From: DAOUTY01 sp964453665
Lineage (GTDB): Bacteria; Chloroflexota; Dehalococcoidia; SZUA-161
Reading direction: 5' to 3'
Assembly: GCA_964453665.1 (NCBI GenBank)
Contig: CAYVQT010000015.1
Coordinates: 1 to 57,100 of the forward strand
DNA length: 57,100 nucleotides
The notes under the pieces are model-generated. The model worked only from the letters and a program-made list of their open reading frames with translations. It was not told where the DNA came from and did not search any database. Below, piece after piece: positions 49,319-56,331 of this stretch. The position numbers were made by a program, and so were the translations under genes. Numbering within the stretch: position 1 is the stretch's first letter; every line of letters starts with the position of its first letter.

Positions 49319-52222
49319 ATGCCTTTGGATGCCATAATCGTCAGGGGCGCCCGCGAGCACAACCTGAAGAATATCGACGTCACCATACCCCGGGACCGCT
49401 TTGTGGTCATAACCGGCGTCTCCGGCTCGGGCAAGAGCTCCCTGGCCTTCGATACCATATACGCCGAAGGACAGCGCCGTTATGTCGAGTCGCTGTCCGC
49501 CTACGCGCGTCAGTTCCTGGGCAGGATGGAGAAACCCGATGTGGACTACATCGAGGGGTTGAGCCCCGCCATCTCCATCGACCAGAAAGGGGCCAGCCGC
49601 AACCCGAGGTCTACAGTAGGCACCGTAACCGAGATCTACGACTACCTCAGGCTTCTTTTCGCACGCGTCGGCCGCCCTCACTGCCCCCAGTGCGGCCGTG
49701 AGATATCGCGCCAGACCGTCCAGCAAATCGTCGATGCCGTCCTGGAACTTCCTCAGGGCACCCGCTTCATGATCATGGCGCCGCTGGTCAGGGACCGTAA
49801 AGGGGAGCACTACGCGGTCTTCGAGGACCTGAGAAAAGCGGGGTACGTCAGGGTGCGCGTGGATGGCAGGATACACGACCTCTCGGAGGAGTTCGACCTC
49901 GACAAGAACAAGCGTCACACCATCGAGGCTGTTGTCGACCGTCTGGTGATAGGGGATGAGGAACAGACAGGGCGCATCTCCGACTCTGTAGAGACAGCTT
50001 TGAAGCTGGGCGCCGGAGTAGTGCTGTTATCTATTGTCGACGGAGAGGAACTCCTGTTCTCGGAGCACTTCGCCTGCGTCCACTGCGGGATCAGCCTCGG
50101 TGAGATTGAGCCCCGAACATTCAGCTTCAACAGCCCACACGGAGCCTGCCCGGCGTGCACCGGATTGGGAGTAAAGCTGGAAATGGACCCCGAGCTGGTC
50201 ATACCCAACAAAGAGCTGACTATCGCCGAGGGCGCTGTCCGGCCCTGGTCCCGAACAACCTCTATCACTTCCTGGTATTCCAGCATGCTGGAATCCGTAG
50301 CCCGCAGGTACGGGTTCTCGGTCCATGTACCGGTCAAGACCCTCACCCGGGAGCAGCTTAACATCATCCTCTATGGCAGCGGCAGCCAGTTGATAACCGT
50401 GAAGCATGAGACCCAGCTCGGGCGAGCTTATCAGTGGGATACATCCTTCGAGGGCGTAATCCCCAACCTGGAAAGGCGTCACAGGGACACCGAGTCCGAC
50501 TACGTGCGCGCCGAAATCGAGCGCTACATGAGAGCAAAGCCCTGCCTTGTCTGCAAAGGGCAGCGGCTTAAGCCAGAATCCCTGGCGGTAACCATCAGCG
50601 ACCTTAATATCTCCAGCGTAACCTCGATGTCCATCGAGCAGGCCCTTGAGTGGACGAGGAAGCTCGATGGCTCGGCGGACGACGGTCGCCGGCCTGTGCT
50701 CAACAGCAGAGAGCAGTTGATTGCGCACCAGATTCTTAAGGAGATTCGCTCCCGCCTGGGCTTTATGATGAATGTAGGGTTGGATTACCTGACCCTTGAC
50801 AGGGTGGCCGGCAGCCTCTCCGGGGGAGAGGCCGAGCGAATCCGACTGGCGACCCAGATCGGGAGTGGACTCATGGGTGTGCTCTACATCTGCGATGAGC
50901 CTACAGTCGGCCTGCACCCTGCCGACGGCTCCAGGCTCATCGAGACCCTGAAGAAGCTGAGAGACCTGGGCAATACATTGCTGATTGTGGAGCACGATGA
51001 GGCCATGATGCGTGCTGCCGACCATATCATCGACATGGGACCGGGCGCCGGTGAGCATGGAGGAAAGGTAGTGGTCAGCGGCACGCTGAACGACGTTATG
51101 TCTAGTCCTCAGTCGCTGACAGGTCAGTATCTAAGCGGCACAAAGGAGATCCCCCTCCCCCTTAAACGGCGCACGAACTCGAGCAAAGCACTGGTAATCG
51201 AGGGTGCAAGGCAGAATAACCTCCGCAACATAGATGTGAAGATACCGCTGGGGCTTTTCGTCTGCGTTACCGGCGTATCCGGAAGCGGCAAGAGCACACT
51301 TATAGACGAGATTTTGCACAGGAAGCTTGCCCATATCCTGTACAGAGCGAAGGATTTGCCCGGTGAATGCGACGGTATCACAGGGATAGAGCACATAGAC
51401 AAGGTGGTGAATATCGACCAGTCCCCCATCGGGCGCACCCCCCGCTCAAATCCCGCCACCTACACCGGCGCTTTCACCCCTATTCGCGAGCTTTTCGCCA
51501 CTGTGCCCGAGGCCAGGATGCGGGGCTACCGTCCGGGGCGCTTCTCCTTCAACGTTAAGGGGGGCCGCTGCGAGGCCTGCGGCGGCGAGGGCTACAACCA
51601 TATCGAAATGCAATTCCTCCCCGATGTGACCGTTCCCTGCGAGGTATGCAAGGGGAAACGATACAATCGCGAGGCACTGGAGATTAAGTTCAAGGGCAAG
51701 AATATTGCAGAAGTGCTCCAGATGAGTGTCGAGGATGCCTACCCATTTTTCGAGCACTTTCCCGCGATCAAGTCCAAGCTTTCCACGCTGAAAGACGTGG
51801 GACTGGGCTATATCCGGCTGGGGCAGCCCGCTACCACCCTCTCCGGAGGCGAAGCGCAACGCGTGAAGCTGTCCAGTGAGCTTTCGCGCCGCTCCACGGG
51901 CAGGACACTATATATACTCGACGAGCCCACCACCGGCCTTTCGTTCGAGGACGTGGCTGCCCTGCTTGGAGTACTGCAGCGCCTCGTCGACGGGGGTAAC
52001 ACGGTAATTCTCATTGAGCACCATCTTGACCTTATTAAGTGCGCGGATTATATTATTGACCTCGGCCCCGGCGGCGGCGACCGCGGGGGCTGGGTGGTGG
52101 CCACAGGCACACCGGAGGAGATCGCCAGGGTTGAGTCTTCATATACAGGCCAGTACTTAAAGAATCTGCTTGAGAAGCACCAGGACAGGCTGGAAACAGT
52201 ACAAACAGGGGGAGGTTCGTGA
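49319..52222 (+). CDS. uvrA: Excinuclease ABC subunit A
   Basis: A 967-residue UvrA with two ABC ATPase modules. Walker A motifs are GVSGSGKSSL near residue 27 and GVSGSGKSTL near 650; signatures are LSGGEAERIRLA and LSGGEAQRVKL. Zinc modules are CPQCG with CVHCG...CPACTG, CLVCKG, and CEACGGEG...CEVCKG. It scans DNA for lesions with UvrB. Three in-frame ATGs lie at 49304, 49313 and 49319; I prefer the last, which has GGAAG eight bases upstream and gives the standard start MPLDAIIVRGAREHNLKNI. The stop overlaps the next gene (TGATG). Confidence 0.95.
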   Translation: MPLDAIIVRGAREHNLKNIDVTIPRDRFVVITGVSGSGKSSLAFDTIYAEGQRRYVESLSAYARQFLGRMEKPDVDYIEGLSPAISIDQKGASRNPRSTVGTVTEIYDYLRLLFARVGRPHCPQCGREISRQTVQQIVDAVLELPQGTRFMIMAPLVRDRKGEHYAVFEDLRKAGYVRVRVDGRIHDLSEEFDLDKNKRHTIEAVVDRLVIGDEEQTGRISDSVETALKLGAGVVLLSIVDGEELLFSEHFACVHCGISLGEIEPRTFSFNSPHGACPACTGLGVKLEMDPELVIPNKELTIAEGAVRPWSRTTSITSWYSSMLESVARRYGFSVHVPVKTLTREQLNIILYGSGSQLITVKHETQLGRAYQWDTSFEGVIPNLERRHRDTESDYVRAEIERYMRAKPCLVCKGQRLKPESLAVTISDLNISSVTSMSIEQALEWTRKLDGSADDGRRPVLNSREQLIAHQILKEIRSRLGFMMNVGLDYLTLDRVAGSLSGGEAERIRLATQIGSGLMGVLYICDEPTVGLHPADGSRLIETLKKLRDLGNTLLIVEHDEAMMRAADHIIDMGPGAGEHGGKVVVSGTLNDVMSSPQSLTGQYLSGTKEIPLPLKRRTNSSKALVIEGARQNNLRNIDVKIPLGLFVCVTGVSGSGKSTLIDEILHRKLAHILYRAKDLPGECDGITGIEHIDKVVNIDQSPIGRTPRSNPATYTGAFTPIRELFATVPEARMRGYRPGRFSFNVKGGRCEACGGEGYNHIEMQFLPDVTVPCEVCKGKRYNREALEIKFKGKNIAEVLQMSVEDAYPFFEHFPAIKSKLSTLKDVGLGYIRLGQPATTLSGGEAQRVKLSSELSRRSTGRTLYILDEPTTGLSFEDVAALLGVLQRLVDGGNTVILIEHHLDLIKCADYIIDLGPGGGDRGGWVVATGTPEEIARVESSYTGQYLKNLLEKHQDRLETVQTGGGS

Positions 52223-52761
52223 TGGTAAAAGATGTGTCACAACCAGTTTCGGGGATAGCGGGCGCGTGCAAGTTCAACAGGAGGACATACCACGGCCTGG
52301 GGGAATTCCTTTCGGACCAGCTCTTCCTGATAAAGAACCTGAGGCAAGTGTTGAGAATAATGAGAGGGAAAGTCATACCTCATTCCTTCAGGGAAAGGCT
52401 CATGCTGGCGGTGGTTTCGGTATACGGCTGCCGCTACTGCTCCTGGGCTCACACCAGGGAGGCGCTGCGTAGCGGGGTTGATAAGGACGAGATTGGGAAC
52501 CTTCTTGCTGGCAGTGTGGACAACTGCCCCGAAGACGAGGCAGTCGCCGTGCTCTACGCTCAGCACTGGGCCGATTCCGACATGAACCCTACTCCCGAAG
52601 CTTCGAACAGGCTTGAGGAAACCTACGGCGCCGAAAAAGCCCGGGTGATAAATATGGTACTGCGTATGAACCGGGTTGGCAACCTCTCGGGCAACACCTG
52701 GGACCGCTTCCTCAACCGCATCTCCTTCGGCAGGTGGGGCGGGGCGAGTCAAGCGTACTAG
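52222..52761 (+). CDS. AhpD-like carboxymuconolactone decarboxylase family protein
   Basis: A 179-residue all-helical protein of the AhpD/CMD superfamily. The active-site pattern is C70-x-x-C73-x3-H77 in YGCRYCSWAHT, the thiol redox type rather than the decarboxylase type. It may act as an alkylhydroperoxidase-like reductase. It overlaps the uvrA stop by one base (TGATG), so it is translated from the same message, which is an unusual partner for uvrA. The substrate is unknown. Confidence 0.85.
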   Translation: MVKDVSQPVSGIAGACKFNRRTYHGLGEFLSDQLFLIKNLRQVLRIMRGKVIPHSFRERLMLAVVSVYGCRYCSWAHTREALRSGVDKDEIGNLLAGSVDNCPEDEAVAVLYAQHWADSDMNPTPEASNRLEETYGAEKARVINMVLRMNRVGNLSGNTWDRFLNRISFGRWGGASQAY

Positions 52762-52810
52762 GCAATATAGCTGAGTCGGTACCAGTTCAGGCATCTTCTA
52801 TTCTGCAATA

Positions 52811-52819
52811 TGCTATAAT
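52811..52819 (+). promoter_or_regulatory. Extended -10 promoter of hicB
   Basis: TGC-TATAAT with the perfect hexamer at 52814-52819 and no clear -35. A ribosome site AAAGGAG follows at 52826-52832. Confidence 0.55.
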
Positions 52820-52841
52820 TGCATCAAAGGAGAACCCGAAT

Positions 52842-53054
52842 ATGGGATACACCGTTGTCATCAGAAAGGCACCAGACGGTTTCTATATAGCCAGTTGTCC
52901 TCTCGTACCGGAAGCTCACGCTCAGGGTGAGACACATGATGAATGTCTCGCTAATATAAAAGAAGTGCTTGAGCTCTGCCTCGAATACCGCAAGGAGCAT
53001 GGCGAAGAGATTCCCGAAGAAATCGGCACAAGCTGGGTTGCAGTAGCAGTATGA
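52842..53054 (+). CDS. hicB: HicB-type antitoxin
   Basis: A 70-residue HicB-like protein: YTVVIRKAPDGFYIASCPLVPEAHAQGETHDECLANIKEVLELCLEY is the partly degraded RNase H-like fold typical of HicB. There is no C-terminal DNA-binding domain, as in the short HicB subtype. The ATG at 52842 follows AAAGGAG. It overlaps the hicA remnant by four bases (ATGA), placing antitoxin before toxin, the reverse of the classic hicAB order. Confidence 0.88.
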   Translation: MGYTVVIRKAPDGFYIASCPLVPEAHAQGETHDECLANIKEVLELCLEYRKEHGEEIPEEIGTSWVAVAV

Positions 53055-53349
53055 CAAAGCTGCCTCTGCTCAAAGCACGGCAAGTCACCACGGGTCTTCA
53101 AATCCTGGGGTTTGAAAAAGTTCGCCAAAAGTGCGATCATGCAATATTCCACCATCAGACTGTCGCCGTGCACCTATTCCCATTCACCCGGCCAAAACCA
53201 TAAGTCCTTATTTACTTTCAGATATCCTTAAACAACTTGAGCTCGACGAAAGTTCCTTCCTGAAAGCTATAAGGAAAAGCTGGATAACAGGGCCTGGCCT
53301 TGAGGGATGGTCTCGGCCTTTAACACAAGAGGCAGGTAAGAACTACTGA
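53051..53349 (+). pseudogene. hicA: Frameshifted HicA-type toxin gene
   Basis: The first frame from 53051 encodes the HicA start (MTKLPLLKARQVTTGLQILG, then FEKVRQKCDHAIFHHQTVAV) and then runs to a stop at about 53202. The expected continuation, IPIHPAKTISPYLLSDILKQ followed by LELDESSFLKAIRK, is in the next frame from about 53176 and reads on to 53349. One missing base near 53173-53180 explains this. The active-site His of the GSH motif is present (CDH), but the G-S before it is changed. The toxin is probably inactive, unless the shift is a sequencing error or programmed. Confidence 0.8.
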
Positions 53350-53373
53350 ATAATATATGGAAGTGTACAGACT

Positions 53374-54132
53374 ATGCGAATACAGGATAAAGTAGCGATA
53401 GTAACAGGCGGGGGAAGCGGCATCGGTCAGGGCATCTGTTACCGTCTCGCCGGGGAGGGCGGCGTGATCGCCGTACTAGACATTGATTTCGAGGCGGGTC
53501 AGAAAACCGCCGACGAGATAGGGAAGGCCGGAGGCAGGGCTCTGGCCATCAAAGCGGACGTTGCCATAGCACCGGAAGTGGATGCCGCCGTTAATGAGGT
53601 AATCTTCGCTTTGGGCAAGATCGACATCCTGGTGAACAATGCGGGCGTCAGTTTATCGACCTCTGTTGCTAAAATGTCAGAGGAGGTGTGGGACAAGACC
53701 ATCGACATCAACCTGAAGGGTGCCTTCCTCTGCTGCCGTGCGGTGATACCTCATATGAAGGAACGTCGATACGGCAAAATCCTCAACATCTCCTCAATTC
53801 TCGGGCTCACGGGAAGCCCTGCAATGGCGCATTACAGTGCAGCCAAGACAGGCGTAATCGGTTTCACCCGCGGACTGGCGACGGAACTGGGGCCGCACAA
53901 CATAAACGTAAACGCCATAGGCCCCGGTATAATCGACACCCCCATGCTGGAGCAGGAGGCGATCGCCGGATCGCGCGAGCGTCTTCAAGGTGGTGTGCCG
54001 CTGCGCCGCCTCGGTGTTCCCCGCGACATAGCCAACGCCGCCTTGTTTCTGGTCAGCGACGAGGCCTCTTATATCAGCGGGCAATGCCTCTTCGTCTGCG
54101 GGGGCTGGAGCGCATCAGCAGGCCTCGTTTAG
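53374..54132 (+). CDS. Short-chain dehydrogenase/reductase, FabG-like
   Basis: A 252-residue classical SDR. Cofactor motif TGGGSGIG at residues 11-18, NNAGVS near 89, catalytic Ser in ISSILG near 140 and YSAAK (Tyr/Lys) near 153. The acidic residue in VLDIDFEAG suggests NAD rather than NADP preference. The closing segment PRDIANAALFLVSDEASYIS, with GQCLFVCGGW, is the usual FabG-type end. It reduces a 3-oxoacyl or similar carbonyl; the substrate is not decided. It is a single gene and ends next to the second repeat cluster. Confidence 0.92.
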   Translation: MRIQDKVAIVTGGGSGIGQGICYRLAGEGGVIAVLDIDFEAGQKTADEIGKAGGRALAIKADVAIAPEVDAAVNEVIFALGKIDILVNNAGVSLSTSVAKMSEEVWDKTIDINLKGAFLCCRAVIPHMKERRYGKILNISSILGLTGSPAMAHYSAAKTGVIGFTRGLATELGPHNINVNAIGPGIIDTPMLEQEAIAGSRERLQGGVPLRRLGVPRDIANAALFLVSDEASYISGQCLFVCGGWSASAGLV

Positions 54133-54153
54133 TATAATTCAGGCCTTCATAAC

Positions 54154-54256
54154 GTAGGGTGGGTGGAATGAAATGGAACCCACCTTCCAGGCCTTCAACT
54201 GCCAGCGGTCAGCTTTCAGGTAATTGGTGGGTTTCGCTCCGCTACACCCACCCTAC
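54154..54256. repeat. 103-bp MITE-like element, copy 2
   Basis: Same length and orientation as 48937-49039, with the same 11-base terminal inverted repeats. The two copies plus their adjoining hairpin repeats bracket the uvrA-to-reductase block. Confidence 0.75.
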
Positions 54257-54395
54257 GCGTCTCCCTTCGACAGGCTCCCTTCGACAGGCTCAGGGCGAAC
54301 GTATGAACTGGCTTTCCCTACGCTACATCCCCCTCATTGACTCCTGCTACCTGCTTTCGCAGGCACAATCTTCGCAGGAGCGACACCAGTATGTC

Positions 54396-54415
54396 ATTCC
54401 CGCGGAAGCGGGAAT
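54396..54415. repeat. ATTCCCGC hairpin repeat, second copy
   Basis: Arms ATTCCCGC and GCGGGAAT around GGAA, identical to 49082-49101 and again preceded by GACACCAGTATGTC. Confidence 0.7.
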
Positions 54416-54496
54416 CCATTATTTAGAGCCTATCATAAGCCCTGCGATAAACTCAGGACAGGATTGCCGAGGGATTAGAGTGAAATAAAACCGTAG

Positions 54497-54515
54497 GGGC
54501 ACGGTTACCGTGCCC
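54497..54515. repeat. GGGCACGGT palindrome
   Basis: Nine-base arms around one T. It shares the core GGGCACGG/CCGTGCCC with the palindrome at 38170-38205. Confidence 0.55.
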
Positions 54516-54636
54516 GCTATGATGCACATGTTATAAAATCGTAGTCTTGTATTAGTTCCAACATAAACAAGCTACAATCCTCAAAGCATTTAGGACAAAT
54601 ACAAGCTGGATCAGAGGTTTTCCCGTTTCTTAAGAG

Positions 54637-54660
54637 GCTGTGGATGATAACATCCACAGC
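54637..54660. repeat. 24-bp hairpin repeat, GCTGTGGATG type, second copy
   Basis: Same arms as 21836-21859 but in the reverse orientation, with loop ATAA. It sits 24 bases upstream of the tRNA promoter. Confidence 0.65.
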
Positions 54661-54684
54661 GAGCTCGGGAGCGAAACGGCGATA

Positions 54685-54714
54685 TTGACAAGCCTTTGCC
54701 TCGCTGCCTATAAT
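54685..54714 (+). promoter_or_regulatory. Consensus promoter of tRNA-Gly
   Basis: Perfect TTGACA (54685-54690), an 18-base spacer and perfect TATAAT (54709-54714). The start would be near 54721, six bases before the tRNA. Confidence 0.85.
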
Positions 54715-54726
54715 TGGACTCAACCT

Positions 54727-54801
54727 GCGGGTGTAACTCAGTGGTAGAGTATTTGCTTCCCAAGCAAAGAGTCGTGAGTTCGAATCTCATCACCCGCTCC
54801 A
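54727..54801 (+). tRNA. tRNA-Gly (anticodon CCC)
   Basis: A complete cloverleaf: acceptor stem GCGGGTG with CACCCGC, a D arm with AGTGGTAGA, anticodon stem TTTGC/GCAAA with loop TTCCCAA (anticodon CCC), and T arm GTGAG-TTCGAAT-CTCAT. The CCA end is encoded (54799-54801). Eight T follow at once. It reads GGG codons. The sequence becomes AT-rich immediately downstream, as expected for an integration site at a tRNA 3' end. Confidence 0.95.
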
Positions 54802-54809
54802 TTTTTTTT

Positions 54810-54827
54810 GTTAAGCATTTGCTTAAC
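54810..54827. terminator. GTTAAGCA / TGCTTAAC palindrome after tRNA-Gly
   Basis: Eight-base arms around TT just after the tRNA and its T tract. TGCTTAAC is repeated once more near 54857. It may terminate the tRNA transcript or the minus-strand operon, or be part of an attachment region. Confidence 0.45.
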
Positions 54828-54871
54828 ACTTTTAGCTTCAGTTAGCTTCGGATTTTTGCTTAACTTTTTAC

Positions 54872-55420
54872 TCATTCTTCTCCCTCTAAATCTTCTATAA
54901 TTCTGTAAAACTCCTCATTAAACCTATCTAGCCTTTCATGGAATTCTTCTAAAGGAATTGCATGTTTAGCAGGCTTCCTACCAAAGCAAACCTCGCTTTC
55001 CCTCTTTATTCCACTTCTAATCTCTTCTATCACCTTATCGCGCCTTTGCTTTGGAGAAGTGTCGTCGGAACCTCTATTCGTATAACACGTGGCATATGGA
55101 AAGGTACATCTCATACACGTTTTCCTCGAAAATCTGGTTTTTATATTCAAGCAATTGTAATACTTACCAATAGCATTGCGTATTACCTCTTCTTTGTTTG
55201 GAACACGGTGTCCTCCTGCTGGGTGGTCTTTGTTACAAAACCAGTCAATACTCTGACTAAGACGATAGGCAGCATGATATATGTCGTCTTCTTCAAGCTC
55301 ACCATTCTGCATATAATCATCCAGTACGTCTTTAAGACGACTATAGTGTCGTCTCAAGTTATTTCGAAACGCCTTTTCGTTTAAAGCATCCGTATTCGTT
55401 TGTGTATTAGGCTTCCTCAT
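54872..55420 (-). CDS. Unknown Cys-containing protein of the tRNA-linked element
   Basis: A 182-residue protein that I do not recognise. The N-terminal half is helical and charged (LRRHYSRLKDVLDDYMQNGE, then LSQSIDWFCNK). The middle holds a cysteine cluster (YYNCLNIKTRFSRKTCMRCT, then FPYATC) that could bind zinc or an Fe-S cluster. The C-terminus is again helical and acidic. It overlaps the upstream ribbon-helix-helix gene by 14 bases, so both are one operon. Base composition and codon use are far more AT-rich than in the genes left of the tRNA, which suggests transfer. Confidence 0.7.
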   Translation of the reverse strand: MRKPNTQTNTDALNEKAFRNNLRRHYSRLKDVLDDYMQNGELEEDDIYHAAYRLSQSIDWFCNKDHPAGGHRVPNKEEVIRNAIGKYYNCLNIKTRFSRKTCMRCTFPYATCYTNRGSDDTSPKQRRDKVIEEIRSGIKRESEVCFGRKPAKHAIPLEEFHERLDRFNEEFYRIIEDLEGEE

Positions 55421-55583
55421 TGTTTAAAGCATTCTCCTTCATTATCTTTTCCTCAATAGCAGCTTCCAGCCATTCTCCGATAGTGATATTCTGCTTCACT
55501 GCCTCTATCTTCGCTTTATGAACTGCTTCCCTGCTTATCCTTATAGAGATATTAGGAACTTGTTTTTGCTCTTTCTTTTTCAT
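55407..55583 (-). CDS. Small ribbon-helix-helix DNA-binding protein
   Basis: A 58-residue protein: basic N-terminus, beta strand VPNISIRIS, then helices REAVHKAKIEAVKQ and TIGEWLEAAIEEKI. This is the CopG/Arc ribbon-helix-helix pattern used by small repressors of plasmids and phages. Its promoter (55590-55618) contains a TGTAAT/ATTACA inverted repeat over the -10 that it could bind for autorepression. The -10 lies only seven bases before the ATG, so the message may have no leader and no ribosome site. Confidence 0.75.
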   Translation of the reverse strand: MKKKEQKQVPNISIRISREAVHKAKIEAVKQNITIGEWLEAAIEEKIMKENALNNEEA

Positions 55584-55618
55584 GTAATTATTGTATTACA
55601 AGTATTGCTAATTGTCAA
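55583..55618 (-). promoter_or_regulatory. Promoter and operator of the ribbon-helix-helix operon
   Basis: On the minus strand: TTGACA (55613-55618), a 17-base spacer and TACAAT (55590-55595). An inverted repeat TGTAAT-N6-ATTACA (55583-55600) covers the -10 and start site. The predicted start coincides with the A of the ATG at 55583, implying leaderless translation. Confidence 0.65.
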
Positions 55619-55683
55619 GTAGATAGATAGACTAACCTAGAGGTGTAGGTGTATTCTAATAGCCTATTCCATTTGTGGTGTGG

Positions 55684-55689
55684 TATATT
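55684..55689 (+). promoter_or_regulatory. Extended -10 of the winged-helix gene
   Basis: TGG-TATATT with the hexamer at 55684-55689, seven bases before the ATG at 55697 and no ribosome site between. It is again consistent with a leaderless message. Confidence 0.45.
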
Positions 55690-55696
55690 AGTTACT

Positions 55697-55984
55697 ATGA
55701 AGCGACCAAAACGCAAAATGCAGATTACTGTATATGACACATTTACCTTTTTCCCGAAGGAACGAGAGGTTTATCACGCTATCTTCAAAGAGACGATATT
55801 GAATAATAGACGTTGTGCTCAAATATCCTTTAGGAAATTGGAGAAATTGACTGGTATAGACCACAATACTATAAGTTACCAGATTCAAAAATTAGAAAAA
55901 AGAAGGTTAATCGAAGTAGACAGGACGCAAAGGACTAATATTTATTGTATTATCACTACATATAAGGAGCTTTACAGAATATGA
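55697..55984 (+). CDS. Winged-helix DNA-binding protein
   Basis: A 95-residue protein with a winged helix-turn-helix: ISFRKLEKLTGIDHNTISYQIQKLEKRRLIEVDR, in which IDHNTISYQIQKL is the recognition helix and RRLIEVDRTQRTNIYCI the wing. I chose the ATG at 55697 because of the -10 just upstream; an ATG 16 codons earlier adds a Cys/Trp-rich leader unlike the rest. The stop overlaps the next gene (ATGA). It is divergent from the ribbon-helix-helix operon and probably a regulator of the element. Confidence 0.72.
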   Translation: MKRPKRKMQITVYDTFTFFPKEREVYHAIFKETILNNRRCAQISFRKLEKLTGIDHNTISYQIQKLEKRRLIEVDRTQRTNIYCIITTYKELYRI

Positions 55985-56331
55985 GTAAATCGAGAAGTGT
56001 TTCATACCCAGACGGAAGACCGTACGGAAGGTATACTAATCTAAGCAATGATGTCTTTGATAAACTTGCTGACATTGAATTAACGAGAGCAGAAAGGAAG
56101 GTGCTCACGAGAACAATTAGGGATACTATTGGGTATTCAAAAATACAATCGTGGACTAAAGAAGAGGTAAAAAGAGTTACTTATGAAATACCAGTAGAGC
56201 GCTTTGAAGAAAAGACTGGTTTATCGAAAGCGGAGATAAAGACCGCTTTGAATAACCTTGAACAAAGGAAAATAATCGAGTGTGACGGAGATAAAATCAC
56301 TTTCAACCACCACCTTGAAGAATGGTTGTAA
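55981..56331 (+). CDS. Phage replication protein O-like winged-helix protein
   Basis: A 116-residue protein resembling the N-terminal DNA-binding domain of phage replication protein O: YTNLSNDVFDKLADIELTRAE, then RKVLTRTIRDTIGYSK, FEEKTGLSKAEIKTALNNLE and QRKIIECDG. In lambda-type phages this domain recognises the origin. Here only the domain is present, with no DnaC-like part. It overlaps the upstream winged-helix gene by four bases. The AT-rich stretch that follows could contain iterons, but none was recognised. Confidence 0.65.
   Translation: MSKSRSVSYPDGRPYGRYTNLSNDVFDKLADIELTRAERKVLTRTIRDTIGYSKIQSWTKEEVKRVTYEIPVERFEEKTGLSKAEIKTALNNLEQRKIIECDGDKITFNHHLEEWL

Larger units (their letters stand above)
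54133..54726. other. Repeat-rich intergenic region before tRNA-Gly
   Basis: About 590 bases without a gene. Contents: a 103-bp MITE-like copy (54154-54256), a tandem CTCCCTTCGACAGG pair (about 54260-54288), a hairpin repeat (54396-54415), palindromes at 54497-54515 and 54637-54660, and the tRNA promoter. Confidence 0.65.

Noticed and set aside
49304..51058. Long minus-strand frames inside uvrA
   Set aside because: They arise from the GC-rich codon pattern of uvrA; the + strand frame carries all UvrA motifs.
54611..54829. 72-residue minus-strand frame across tRNA-Gly
   Set aside because: This is the well-known spurious frame produced by the complement of a tRNA gene.
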